36,672 nt of DNA, taken from the NCBI GenBank assembly GCA_902776975.1, contig CACYSI010000033.1, positions 1 to 36,672 of the forward strand, given 5' to 3'. The notes under the pieces were generated by a model. It ran no database searches. It was not told the DNA's origin and worked only from the letters and a program-made list of their open reading frames with translations. Position numbers and translations under genes: made by a program. Of this stretch, positions 7,781-15,990 are shown in pieces (positions within the stretch are counted from its first letter, which is position 1; every line of letters begins with the position of its first letter). Origin of the DNA: an uncultured Ruminococcus sp. Its GTDB lineage: Bacteria; Bacillota; Clostridia; Oscillospirales; Acutalibacteraceae.

Positions 7781-7813
7781 AAAAAGCTCCGCAGGTTCGG
7801 GTACCTACGGAGC
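7781..7813 (-). terminator. Riboswitch-controlled terminator upstream of ribU
   Basis: Read leftward, an 11-bp stem (7803-7813 with 7786-7796, one G-U pair) is followed by five T. It lies 16 nt after the FMN riboswitch and before ribU, so it is probably the expression platform that stops transcription when FMN is bound. Confidence 0.82.
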
Positions 7814-7828
7814 GTTTGATCCAATCAC

Positions 7829-7964
7829 ATCTTCTCTCATCCGGACTCAGCTCAGAAGGCTCTGAACAATACCGTCGGTTACGGAATCTCACCGTATCAT
7901 GCGGCGTTTGACCGCCGCTCGCAGACTCTACTGCCGGTTGGGAATCTCACCCTACCCCGAAGAT
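7829..7964 (-). promoter_or_regulatory. FMN riboswitch (RFN element)
   Basis: Read on the minus strand, the conserved RFN blocks appear in order: ATCTTCGGGG, AGGGTGAGATTCCC, CCGGC with AGTCTGCGAGC, the variable arm, GGTGAGATTCCG with CCGACGG, and AGTCCGGATGAGAGAAGAT. The P1 stem pairs 7959-7964 with 7829-7834. It lies upstream of ribU with a terminator between, so FMN should reduce riboflavin uptake. Confidence 0.96.
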
Positions 7965-7990
7965 CTATTCAATTGTCTTTCGACACTATT

Positions 7991-8019
7991 ATATTAGCAC
8001 CGAGTATGTCCCGTGTCAA
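7991..8019 (-). promoter_or_regulatory. Promoter of the riboswitch-ribU transcript
   Basis: Leftward, a perfect TTGACA (8014-8019), a 17-bp spacer and TAATAT (7991-7996) lie just upstream of the riboswitch. Confidence 0.7.
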
Positions 8020-8055
8020 TACGATTTACAAAAATGTTTGTCGGATCGGGAATTC

Positions 8056-10116
8056 TCACTGGTTATAGATCTTGAAGGAGGTCAGCGCCATGATCTCGGT
8101 CTCGTGCTCGATCTCAGGGAAGATGAATTTGAGATCCAGCTTTTTGTCCGAGCCGATCACATCGGCGGGTATCAGGAAGTTGAGCCCGTTCATACGGATA
8201 TCAGTGCCTAAACGGTCGTTGAACACTTCTTCACCGTTGGCGAGCACTACGCAGCCTGTCTCTTCGTATATATTCAGTACGTTGAAGTACGCGTGCAGGT
8301 CTTCTATGTTCTCGGGTATCTCGTCGATGGGTATCTCCATCTCGGCTGTCGGCCCGCTGACTATAGTGCGCCAGCCGTTTGTATGACCGAAGCCCTGTTT
8401 GCAGTACATGACGGCTGTCTCGTCTTCGGTAAAGGTCAGCTCCGTACCGAGCTTGTAGTTGTCTATCCTGCCGCCGTTGATGTAGTAGGTGTTGATCAGC
8501 TTGAGGTCTTTCTCTCCTATAGCTTTAGAGTTGGTCTTATACGCCTCTATGCGCGACTCGGCGTTTTCGCCCGTGTTGAGGTAGAACAGCCTGCGGCGGT
8601 TCCAAGGCTGTTTGGCGGCGTCCGTAAAGCTGATTCCGGTACCGATATCCTTGTAGTCGTCGGTCACTGCAGAGGCGAGGGTGGCGGGCAGATCGAAGAG
8701 GCTGACGAGTGAAGGATCCAGCTTGTAGCCCTCGGTATAGCCTCTTTCTTTATAAAGCAGCAGAGGCAGCTGACCGTACTCGAGCTCTCCGCAGTCGGCG
8801 GTGATGATGATGCGCGCGTTCTTGTACTTGCCGGCGTCCTTGAGGTTTTGCAGCATATTTAGCACACAGTGAAAGTCGCCCTCGACCTGCTCCTTGAGCG
8901 AGGTGCCGTCGGGATCCTTCTCTCCCTTAGAGGTGAGGCGGTACGGACTGTCGGCGCCCTGCAGGTCGTATATCCTCACGGCGCGGTCATAGCTGTCGGA
9001 GTAGCTGAAGCCGCCCGCTTTGTCAAAGTCGGAGAAGAACTTGCTGTCGTTGTCTGAGCTGTAGGTGTTGTTGCTCTCGAAAGACGAGTAGTCGGCAAGA
9101 CTCATCCAGAAAAACTTTTTGAGGTAGTGCGGCATGGCGTTATACAGCGTATATCGGTATATCGTGCTGCCTATGACGCGATAAGCCGCGGCGTCCTGAG
9201 CGCGGTTGACGATATTGTCTACCTTGCGGACAGCGGCGTCGCCGAAGTACTTGTCGTCGGCAAAGATCCTTGTGTCTGTCTCGCTGCGTTTGAGTACGTC
9301 GAATACGTTATAGTTGTTCCAGGCTTTGTTTATGAACTCGGTGTATTTTGTATCCTTTTTGTATACATCGCCCGTCATCATGGACGGCAGAGACACCAGC
9401 GAGTCGGAGCCTGCCGCCAGGACGTTGGTGTACTCGGTAAAGCCGTTGAGGTAGCCTATCTCTTCGGCGTGCTCCTTTTTGTACTCTTTGTAGTATGAGG
9501 CGTCCATCTTGCCTAAGATGAAGACGAGTGTGTTGTCGTCCTCCGACAACTCATACATGCCGTCTACGGTCACCTCATGGCTGAGCTTTTCGAGAGTGTT
9601 CTGGTTTTGGTAGATGTTGAGCGAGAGGCTGCCTATCTGCATTATTACGATGAACGCCGCCGCGATCATCAGGATATGCCTCCACGAGTGCTTGAACACC
9701 ATGTACAGCGCGAAGGGGAGAGCTATGCAAGCCGCCCACATCGCCGAGTCGATGGCGCCGTAGGTGGTATAGTCCTTCCACGCTATCTGCGAGCCATCGA
9801 GCACACCCGAGCCGTAGCTGATGTTGAAAAAGCCGCACTGTATATACAGCCCAAGCGTCACGCCGAAGGTAAGACAGCACAGTATCTTGTGCACACCGCC
9901 TTTGACAAGCGATAATACCGTCGTAGCTATCAAGAAACCTGTTGCCGCGACAAGGGTAACGGGCAGCAGCAGCGAGTGAAAGCTGAACCACATTTCATCA
10001 TTACCGGTGATATACAGCGACAGGGGGCTGTAGACCAACAGAGTAAAGCACAAAAAAGCGCTCATGGTCGCGCCGAACGCTAAGCGGTGTTTGAATTCCA
10101 GATGTTTATCTTCCAT
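8056..10116 (-). CDS. Membrane sulfatase-fold protein, probably catalytically altered
   Basis: This 686-residue protein has about five N-terminal membrane segments (residues about 12-170) and an extracellular alkaline-phosphatase/sulfatase-fold domain, an architecture like that of lipoteichoic-acid synthases and phosphoglycerol or phosphoethanolamine transferases. The fold is recognised from DNTLVFILGKMDASYY (residues 195-209), LPSMMTG (about 245) and IIITADCGE (about 440). In active relatives the first block reads VD.FD and the last ADHGE. Here the first metal-binding Asp is replaced (Gly202) and the metal-binding His is Cys. The enzyme may have altered metal use or may be a non-catalytic envelope protein. 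The start has AGGAA ahead and a consensus promoter at 10172-10200. It is a single gene facing DUF951-prfA. Confidence 0.72.
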   Translation of the reverse strand: MEDKHLEFKHRLAFGATMSAFLCFTLLVYSPLSLYITGNDEMWFSFHSLLLPVTLVAATGFLIATTVLSLVKGGVHKILCCLTFGVTLGLYIQCGFFNISYGSGVLDGSQIAWKDYTTYGAIDSAMWAACIALPFALYMVFKHSWRHILMIAAAFIVIMQIGSLSLNIYQNQNTLEKLSHEVTVDGMYELSEDDNTLVFILGKMDASYYKEYKKEHAEEIGYLNGFTEYTNVLAAGSDSLVSLPSMMTGDVYKKDTKYTEFINKAWNNYNVFDVLKRSETDTRIFADDKYFGDAAVRKVDNIVNRAQDAAAYRVIGSTIYRYTLYNAMPHYLKKFFWMSLADYSSFESNNTYSSDNDSKFFSDFDKAGGFSYSDSYDRAVRIYDLQGADSPYRLTSKGEKDPDGTSLKEQVEGDFHCVLNMLQNLKDAGKYKNARIIITADCGELEYGQLPLLLYKERGYTEGYKLDPSLVSLFDLPATLASAVTDDYKDIGTGISFTDAAKQPWNRRRLFYLNTGENAESRIEAYKTNSKAIGEKDLKLINTYYINGGRIDNYKLGTELTFTEDETAVMYCKQGFGHTNGWRTIVSGPTAEMEIPIDEIPENIEDLHAYFNVLNIYEETGCVVLANGEEVFNDRLGTDIRMNGLNFLIPADVIGSDKKLDLKFIFPEIEHETEIMALTSFKIYNQ

Positions 10117-10171
10117 ATTATTCCTGCTTTATAAAATATGATATGATAATGTCTGCATTACATCACCCTAT

Positions 10172-10200
10172 ATTATAGCTCAAAAACTATATATAGTCAA
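10172..10200 (-). promoter_or_regulatory. Promoter of the sulfatase-fold gene
   Basis: Leftward, TTGACT (10195-10200) and a perfect TATAAT (10172-10177) are separated by 17 bp. Confidence 0.78.
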
Positions 10201-10247
10201 GAAAAACAGTAACTTCCGCAATATGTAGGATATCACCCCATAATAGA

Positions 10248-10276
10248 TTGCATTTTTTTCATATATGTGGTATAAT
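10248..10276 (+). promoter_or_regulatory. Extended -10 promoter for the DUF951-prfA unit
   Basis: TTGCAT (10248-10253), a 17-bp spacer and TATAAT (10271-10276), with TG one base upstream of the -10 box, form a strong promoter. Transcription should start near 10283. Confidence 0.75.
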
Positions 10277-10310
10277 AACCAAGATTATATGATCGCAAGA
10301 GGGGGAGCTA

Positions 10311-10511
10311 ATGGATATACAGGTCAATGATGAGCTTATCATGAAAAAGCCTCACCCCTGCGGCAACAACAGATTCATCGTAAAGAGAGTGGGTATGGAC
10401 TTTAAGATACACTGCGCAGGCTGCGGCAGAGAGGTTATGTTGCCCCGTAAAAAGGTCGAGCATAATATCCGACAGGTTTTAAGAGACGGTGAAGCATTAA
10501 TCAGCAAGTAA
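10311..10511 (+). CDS. DUF951 protein (small zinc-ribbon-like)
   Basis: This 66-residue protein matches the DUF951 family, which is common in Firmicutes. The pattern KKPHPCGNNRF, then HCAGCGREVMLPRKK, gives a Cys plus a CxxC that could hold a metal, surrounded by basic residues suited to nucleic-acid binding. In other genomes it is often found near translation or chromosome-partition genes; here prfA follows 20 nt later. GGGGGAG precedes the ATG, and a strong extended -10 promoter lies 35 nt upstream. The molecular function is not established. Confidence 0.88.
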   Translation: MDIQVNDELIMKKPHPCGNNRFIVKRVGMDFKIHCAGCGREVMLPRKKVEHNIRQVLRDGEALISK

Positions 10512-10531
10512 CAACTGACAAGGAATATACT

Positions 10532-11608
10532 ATGTTCAGCAGATTAGAGATATTTGACAAGAGATATAACGAGCTCGAAAAGCGGATGTATGAGCCCGAT
10601 GTGGTAGGCGATCCCGATACCTATCGCAAGGTGATGCAGGAGTACTCTGAGATAGAGCCCGTGGTCAAGAAGTACCGCGAGTACAAGGCGGCTCAGAGCG
10701 CCGTAGACGACTCGCTGGCTATTCTTGAAGACGCGTCCTCGGATGATGAGCTCAGAGAGCTTGCGTCCGCGGAGCTTGATGAAGCAAAGCGCTCTTTGCC
10801 TTTACTTGAAGAGGAGCTCAAGATACTGCTCCTGCCTAAGGACCCCAACGATGATCGTAACGTTATCGTAGAGATACGCGGCGGTACCGGGGGAGAGGAG
10901 AGCTCGCTGTTCGCCTATGATCTCTTCCGTATGTACAGCATGTACTCCGAGCGCAGAGGCTACAAGACAGAGGTAGTCAGCCTCAACGAGACGGGGCTGG
11001 GAGGCTGCAAGGAGGTATCCTTCATCGTCAGCGGAGACGGCGCGTACAGCCGCTTCAAGTTTGAGTCGGGCACTCACCGCGTACAGCGCGTACCCCAGAC
11101 CGAGAGCTCGGGCCGCATCCATACCTCGGCTGTCACCGTAGCGGTACTGCCCGAGGCGGATGACGTAGAGGTGGAGCTCAACCCTAACGATCTTGAGATA
11201 GATACCTTCCGCTCATCGGGAGCGGGCGGTCAGCACATCAACAAGACCTCGTCCGCTATCCGCATCACCCATAAGCCGACGGGCTTGGTGGTAGAGTGTC
11301 AGGACGAGCGATCTCAGTATAAAAATAAAGATAAGGCGATGAAGGTGCTCAAATCACGTCTGTTGAAGATGGAGCAGGATAAGCAGAACGAAGCTATAGC
11401 CTCCGACCGCAGGAGTCAGGTCGGCTCGGGCGACAGGAGCGAGAAGATACGCACCTACAACTTCCCTCAAAGCCGTGTCACCGATCACCGTATAGGGCTG
11501 ACGCTGTATAAGCTGAGTGAGATAATGAACGGCGACCTCGACGAGATCATCGACGCTCTCGTGACAGCTCAGCGAGCGGAACAGCTGAAAGAAACGATGA
11601 GGAGTTAG
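10532..11608 (+). CDS. prfA: Peptide chain release factor 1
   Basis: This 358-residue class I release factor is of usual length. The GGQ loop reads GAGGQHINKTSSAIR at about 230-244 and triggers peptidyl-tRNA hydrolysis. The codon-recognition loop is PQT (about 188-190, within VPQTESSGRIHTSAVTVAVL), which is the RF1 type (UAA/UAG) and not the SPF of RF2. It acts on the terminating ribosome. AAGGA lies 9 nt before the ATG. It shares a transcript with the DUF951 gene. Identification is secure. Confidence 0.98.
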   Translation: MFSRLEIFDKRYNELEKRMYEPDVVGDPDTYRKVMQEYSEIEPVVKKYREYKAAQSAVDDSLAILEDASSDDELRELASAELDEAKRSLPLLEEELKILLLPKDPNDDRNVIVEIRGGTGGEESSLFAYDLFRMYSMYSERRGYKTEVVSLNETGLGGCKEVSFIVSGDGAYSRFKFESGTHRVQRVPQTESSGRIHTSAVTVAVLPEADDVEVELNPNDLEIDTFRSSGAGGQHINKTSSAIRITHKPTGLVVECQDERSQYKNKDKAMKVLKSRLLKMEQDKQNEAIASDRRSQVGSGDRSEKIRTYNFPQSRVTDHRIGLTLYKLSEIMNGDLDEIIDALVTAQRAEQLKETMRS

Positions 11609-11808
11609 GGGCTATTTAGTTACCGAATACCGGTTACCGGTTGATGGCGGGCGCTGCCCGCACCCGTTTTTTCGGTTAACGGTTAACGGATACAGGATAC
11701 CGGATACCAGTTGATGGCGGGATACCCGCGCCCGATTTATATAAATCAAAAACGCGTCAGCTTTACCGATAACTACCAACCACCAACTACCAACTTTATT
11801 AAGATGTT
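11609..11808. repeat. Simple-sequence repeat spacer with GGCGGG/CCCGC palindromes
   Basis: The 200 bp between prfA and the fusion gene consist of iterated short words (variants of CGGTTACCGG, GGATACCGGATACC, CAACTACCAAC). Two copies of a GC-rich palindromic module occur at 11641-11666 and 11711-11734. The first (GCGGGC-GCT-GCCCGC, then ACCCGTTTTTT) could also end prfA transcription. A third copy of the module lies at 18561-18582 between serC and serA, again flanked by short iterated words. Confidence 0.7.
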
Positions 11809-13422
11809 ATGAATACTTTACACTTGACCGATACAACCGAAGATATACGGACAGCCGCCGATATACTGAGTAACGGCGGTTTGGTCGCTATGCCTACCGA
11901 GACGGTTTACGGTCTCGCCGCGGACGCTCTGAACGGCTCCGCGGTCAAACGTATCTTTGAGGCTAAGGGCAGACCTATGGACAATCCGCTGATCGTCCAT
12001 GTCGCCCGCTTTGAGGACATAAGCAGGCTCGGACTGGTCAGCGAGATACCCGAAAAGGCGCTTTTGCTGGCAGAAAGATTCTGGCCGGGACCCCTGACTA
12101 TCATCATGCCTAAGGGCAAAGTCATTCCCGATGAGGTCAGCGCGGGTCTTGATACCGTGGCTGTCCGCATTCCGTCGCATCCCGTCGCTCAGCGGCTTTT
12201 GAGGGTCAGCGGACTGGCTTTGGCTGCTCCCTCGGCTAATACCTCGGGCAAGCCCAGCCCTACTACGGCTGAGCATGTTGCCGATGATATGGATGGCAGG
12301 ATCGAGGCTATCCTCGACGGCGGAGCCTGCGGCGTGGGAGTAGAGAGCACCGTTCTGACGCTTGCGGACGGTACTCCGCGCATACTCAGACCGGGTATAA
12401 TCACCCGCGAGCAGATAGAAGAAGTCATCGGCGAGACTCTGGTAGATAAAGCCGTGCTAAGTCAGCTTGAGAGCGGCGAGAAGGTCGCTTCTCCCGGAAT
12501 GAAGTACAAGCATTACGCGCCCGAGGCGGAGGTCATCCTGATCAGAGGCGATGATGATAAGTATATAAACTATGTCAACCGCGCATACAGACGCGGCATG
12601 AGTGCAGCGGCGCTGTGCTATGACGAGGACGCGGCAAGCATACTCGCTCCGTGTGTGACTATGGGAGCTATGAGCGATGAAGAGTCTCAGGCTCAGGAGC
12701 TTTTTGACGCTCTCAGGGCTGTGGATGAACTCGGAGTCAAGACAGTGTACGCTCACTGCCCTTCGACTGAGGGCGTGGGCATGGCGCTGTATAACCGCAT
12801 GATCAGAGCGGCGGCGTTCAGGGTCATTGACCTGCCTACTAAGCGTATCATCGGGCTTACGGGTCAGACGGGCGCGGGCAAGAGCGAGGTCTCGCGTCTC
12901 CTTGAAAAGAAAGGTCTGCCTGTGGTCAGCGCCGATAAGGCGGCGAGAGAGGCGGTAGAGGATGAGAGTGTCCTGCGCGGGCTGTGCGAGGCGTTCGGAG
13001 ATATCCTGCTGCCCGACGGCAGTCTTGACCGCAGACGTACTGCTGAGATAGCTTTTTCGACTCCCGAGAACACCGCCCTTCTCAACTCGATCACACATCC
13101 GGTGATAAAGCGCCTTATGCTCGAAGAGGCTGAGTCCGCTCGGGGAGATACCGTAGTATTTGACGCTTCGCAGCTGTTTGAGTCGGGAGAGGACTTGATA
13201 TGCGATCTGATCATCGGCGTGGTCGCTGACAGAGAGACAAGGATACGTCGGCTCTTGGAGCGCGACGGGCTTGAACGCTCCGAGATAGAGCGCAGGATGT
13301 CGGCTCAGTACAGCGAAGAGTTCTTCGGGACTTGCTGTGATGATATAATAGTTAATGACGGTACCGCGGCAGAGCTTGCCGCCGCCGTAGATGAGCTGTA
13401 CGAAAGGTCGGTGAGCCGATGA
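11809..13422 (+). CDS. Fusion: threonylcarbamoyl-AMP synthase (TsaC/Sua5) + dephospho-CoA kinase (CoaE)
   Basis: This 537-residue protein joins two essential enzymes. Residues 1-205 are the YrdC/TsaC domain (GGLVAMPTETVYGLAADAL, KGRPMDNPLIVH, PSANTSGKPSPT), which makes threonylcarbamoyl-AMP for the tRNA t6A modification. The linker PGMKYKHYAPEAE at 230-242 and the following domain to about 335 are the Sua5-specific extension. Residues about 345-537 are CoaE: P-loop GQTGAGKS at 352-359, SADKAAREAVED, the DGSLDRRR block and ITHPVIKRLM. CoaE completes CoA synthesis. No stop or start signal separates the parts, and the frame is continuous. The ATG has only a weak ribosome binding site. It overlaps the transglycosylase gene by 4 nt. 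Confidence 0.93.
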   Translation: MNTLHLTDTTEDIRTAADILSNGGLVAMPTETVYGLAADALNGSAVKRIFEAKGRPMDNPLIVHVARFEDISRLGLVSEIPEKALLLAERFWPGPLTIIMPKGKVIPDEVSAGLDTVAVRIPSHPVAQRLLRVSGLALAAPSANTSGKPSPTTAEHVADDMDGRIEAILDGGACGVGVESTVLTLADGTPRILRPGIITREQIEEVIGETLVDKAVLSQLESGEKVASPGMKYKHYAPEAEVILIRGDDDKYINYVNRAYRRGMSAAALCYDEDAASILAPCVTMGAMSDEESQAQELFDALRAVDELGVKTVYAHCPSTEGVGMALYNRMIRAAAFRVIDLPTKRIIGLTGQTGAGKSEVSRLLEKKGLPVVSADKAAREAVEDESVLRGLCEAFGDILLPDGSLDRRRTAEIAFSTPENTALLNSITHPVIKRLMLEEAESARGDTVVFDASQLFESGEDLICDLIIGVVADRETRIRRLLERDGLERSEIERRMSAQYSEEFFGTCCDDIIVNDGTAAELAAAVDELYERSVSR

Positions 13423-14045
13423 GCAGACGCTACAGAGACAGGCGTGAGACCAAGGGTCACGGTGCGCTTGGGTTCTTCATCACACTGATACTGATACTTG
13501 CGGCGTTCGCTGTTTACTTTTTCTTCTTCACGGGCGACAATATGAGCGGTATCAAGGGCAAGGTATACGGAATTTTCTATCCGCAGAAGTACTCACAACA
13601 GGTAGTTAAAGAGTCTAAGGAGTTCGGAGTTGACGAGGCTCTGATATACTCCGTCATCCGCACCGAGAGCGGCTTTCGGCCCGAGGTAGAGAGCCACGCG
13701 GGAGCCGTGGGACTGATGCAGCTGATGCCCGAGACCTTCAACTGGCTGCAGGAGAAGCTCGACGGAGAGATAAAGCATGATGTCTCCGCGCTCAAAGACC
13801 CCGACGTCAATATACGCTACGGCACATATTTTCTGTCGATATTGATCGAGCGCTACGGCGGAGATATCCGCACCGTAGCCGCCGCCTATAACGCGGGTAC
13901 TACCACGGCGGACAACTGGCTGAGCGACTCTAAGTACTCTACGGACGGAGTTACTCTCAAGGTCATACCGTATGAAGAGACCTCACACTATGCCGATAAG
14001 GTCGCCGAGACCTATAATATGTATAAGAAGCTGTATTACAGCTGA
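13419..14045 (+). CDS. Membrane-anchored lytic transglycosylase (SLT domain)
   Basis: This 208-residue protein has a basic N-terminus, one membrane segment (about 20-42) and an extracellular SLT/lysozyme-fold domain from about 58. The catalytic Glu83 is in VIRTESGF, followed by GAVGLMQLMPETF, DPDVNIRYGTYFL and AAAYNAGTT, the standard motifs of family 1 transglycosylases. It cleaves the MurNAc-GlcNAc bond of peptidoglycan. Its ATG overlaps the stop of the TsaC-CoaE fusion (ATGA), so translation is coupled. Its length is normal for Gram-positive members, which often sit next to coaE. Confidence 0.94.
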   Translation: MSRRYRDRRETKGHGALGFFITLILILAAFAVYFFFFTGDNMSGIKGKVYGIFYPQKYSQQVVKESKEFGVDEALIYSVIRTESGFRPEVESHAGAVGLMQLMPETFNWLQEKLDGEIKHDVSALKDPDVNIRYGTYFLSILIERYGGDIRTVAAAYNAGTTTADNWLSDSKYSTDGVTLKVIPYEETSHYADKVAETYNMYKKLYYS

Positions 14046-14085
14046 AAATAATCTTAATAACCGTAAGTCGGTTGAGATTGCCGCG

Positions 14086-14148
14086 GGCAACCCTCAGTCA
14101 GCTACGCTGACAGCTCCCTTAGGAAAGGGAGCCTTCAGACTCCCGCAA
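14086..14148. repeat. Interspersed palindromic repeat
   Basis: Two adjacent small hairpins, TCAGC-TAC-GCTGA and CTCCCTT-AGGA-AAGGGAG, lie between ATTGC and GCAAT. From memory, very similar units (CAGTCAGC..GCTGACAGCTCCCT) recur between genes in Ruminococcaceae genomes. It fills most of the gap between the transglycosylase and aminopeptidase genes. Confidence 0.6.
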
Positions 14149-14176
14149 TGATGATTAATTAGGAGGTATATAAAAT

Positions 14177-15568
14177 ATGAAAGAAACAGCAAAGGAACTC
14201 AGAGAAAAGCTGATGATAAAGGAGCGCAAGGGCGCCGCGTCTTTCTCAGCTGAGGTATTGGAAGAGGCAGACCGCTTCTGTGCAGGCTATAAGGATTTTC
14301 TTGATAACTCCCGCACCGAGCGCGAGGCTGTGGCTTATGTAAAGGCTATGGCTGAGCAGAGAGGCTTTATCGAGTTTGAACCTGACAAAAAGTATGACCC
14401 CGGCGATAAGGTATATATCATCAACCGCGATAAGGCTATCGGACTGGCTGTCATCGGTAAAAACGGTACCGACAACGGCGTGCGTCTGTCTATAGCGCAC
14501 ATTGACTCTCCGCGTATAGATCTTAAGCCCAATCCGCTGTATCAGGACAACGGTATGGCTCTGTTCAAGACCCACTACTACGGCGGCATCAAGAAGTATC
14601 AGTGGACAGCCATTCCGCTGGCTATGCACGGCAGAGTTGTCAAAGCTGACGGCACAATGGTAGATATCCGCATCGGCGACGATCCCGAGGACGAGTGCTT
14701 CCTCATCACCGATCTTCTGCCGCATCTGGATAAGGATATGGCGACCAAGACCATGTCCAAGGCGTTCACCGGTGAGGACCTCAACATCCTCGTAGGCTCC
14801 AGACCCTATGACGACAGCGATGAGAAAGATCTCATAGCTCTTAACGTCATGAAGATACTCAACGACCGCTACGGTATCGCCGAGAGCGATTTTCTCTCGG
14901 CTGAGCTGAACTTCTGTCCCGCGTTCAAGACCCGCGATGTGGGCTTTGACCGCTCTATGATAGGAGGCTACGGTCACGATGACCGCTGCTGCGCGTATCC
15001 GTCCGTTATGGCGGCGTTTGATACAGAGCTGCCCGAGTGCACCTGCATCACATACCTCACCGATAAAGAGGAGACAGGCTCCGACGGCAATACCGGTATG
15101 CAGAGCGATTTCCTCAGATATTTCATCTATGATTTGGCTAAGGCGGACGGCAACGAGGGCTACCGCGTGCTCTCACTGAGCAAGTGCCTCTCTGCCGACG
15201 TCAACTCGGCGTTCGACCCCACCTTCCCCTCCGTATATGAGCCCAAGAACTGCTCCTTCATCAACGAGGGCGTAGTCATAAGCAAGTACACGGGTCACGG
15301 CGGCAAGTACGATACCTCCGATGCCTCTGCCGAGTTTATGGGCGAGATACGCTCCATGCTCGACAAGAACGGCGTCAAGTGGCAGATAGGCGAGCTGGGC
15401 AAGGTTGATATCGGCGGCGGCGGTACCATAGCCAAGTATGTCGCTAACATGAATGTTGACGTCGTAGATCTCGGCGTGCCGGTGCTGTGTATGCACGCGC
15501 CCTTTGAGGTCATCAGTAAGGCTGATATCTACATGGCGTACAAAGCGTTTTACGGTTTGTTCAACTGA
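14177..15568 (+). CDS. M18 family aminopeptidase
   Basis: This 463-residue zinc aminopeptidase is of full length. Visible ligand motifs are His108 in SIAHIDSPRIDLKP, Asp268 in GYGHDDRCC, Glu298/Glu299 in TDKEETGSDGNTGM and His374 in YTGHGGKYDTSDA. M18 enzymes are cytoplasmic dodecamers that remove acidic or other N-terminal residues from peptides, so it probably recycles peptides. AGGAGG lies 8 nt before the ATG. It stands alone after an intergenic repeat. Substrate preference (Asp/Glu or broader) cannot be read here. Confidence 0.95.
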   Translation: MKETAKELREKLMIKERKGAASFSAEVLEEADRFCAGYKDFLDNSRTEREAVAYVKAMAEQRGFIEFEPDKKYDPGDKVYIINRDKAIGLAVIGKNGTDNGVRLSIAHIDSPRIDLKPNPLYQDNGMALFKTHYYGGIKKYQWTAIPLAMHGRVVKADGTMVDIRIGDDPEDECFLITDLLPHLDKDMATKTMSKAFTGEDLNILVGSRPYDDSDEKDLIALNVMKILNDRYGIAESDFLSAELNFCPAFKTRDVGFDRSMIGGYGHDDRCCAYPSVMAAFDTELPECTCITYLTDKEETGSDGNTGMQSDFLRYFIYDLAKADGNEGYRVLSLSKCLSADVNSAFDPTFPSVYEPKNCSFINEGVVISKYTGHGGKYDTSDASAEFMGEIRSMLDKNGVKWQIGELGKVDIGGGGTIAKYVANMNVDVVDLGVPVLCMHAPFEVISKADIYMAYKAFYGLFN

Positions 15569-15651
15569 TAAACGTTTATCGTAGATCGGTATCAATAAGT
15601 GTTTTATCAAAAATCAGCATAAAACAAATATTACTCAAAGGAGGTGAAACT

Positions 15652-15990
15652 ATGTATTATTTCAGAAAAAAGAGAAACTACGCAGGCTACATCATCGGCG
15701 GTCTGATAATCGGAGCAGCCGCTCTTTATGTTGTACCCAAGATCGTTGAGAAGCTCTCTTCACAGGTATATAACAAGAGCCTTGACGATAACAAGGAGCT
15801 GAAAGTTGAGGCTGCCGAGGAGCCCGTGATCGAGAAGAAGGCTGACGCCGAGTGCGATCAGTGCCCCGAGACTGAGGTAAAGGCTGAGGCTGCTCCCGAA
15901 GCTGAGGAGAAGGCTGAGGCTGAGACTGAGCCCGAAACAGAGGATAAGGCTGAGCCGGTAAGTGAAGACGAAGGAGAAGCAAATGCATGA
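15652..15990 (+). CDS. Single-span membrane protein with acidic Ala/Glu/Lys tail
   Basis: This 112-residue protein has a basic N-terminus (RKKRNYAG), one membrane segment (about 13-31, YIIGGLIIGAAALYVVPKIV) and a long acidic, low-complexity tail from about 50 to the end, built of imperfect KAEAEPE-type units. GGAGG lies 7 nt before the ATG. Its 3' end overlaps the start of the GTPase gene by 8 nt, so the two are translated together. The tail may lie on the cytoplasmic side and recruit the GTPase. No known family is recognised; function unknown. Confidence 0.82.
   Translation: MYYFRKKRNYAGYIIGGLIIGAAALYVVPKIVEKLSSQVYNKSLDDNKELKVEAAEEPVIEKKADAECDQCPETEVKAEAAPEAEEKAEAETEPETEDKAEPVSEDEGEANA

Noticed and set aside
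7606-7824. Upstream in-frame extension of ribU by 73 codons
   Set aside because: The extension runs through the riboswitch terminator and leader, has no ribosome binding site, and is not hydrophobic like the protein; the start at 7605 has AAGGAG.
9127-9498. Plus-strand frame opposite the sulfatase-fold gene
   Set aside because: It is Val-rich antisense translation with no ribosome binding site.
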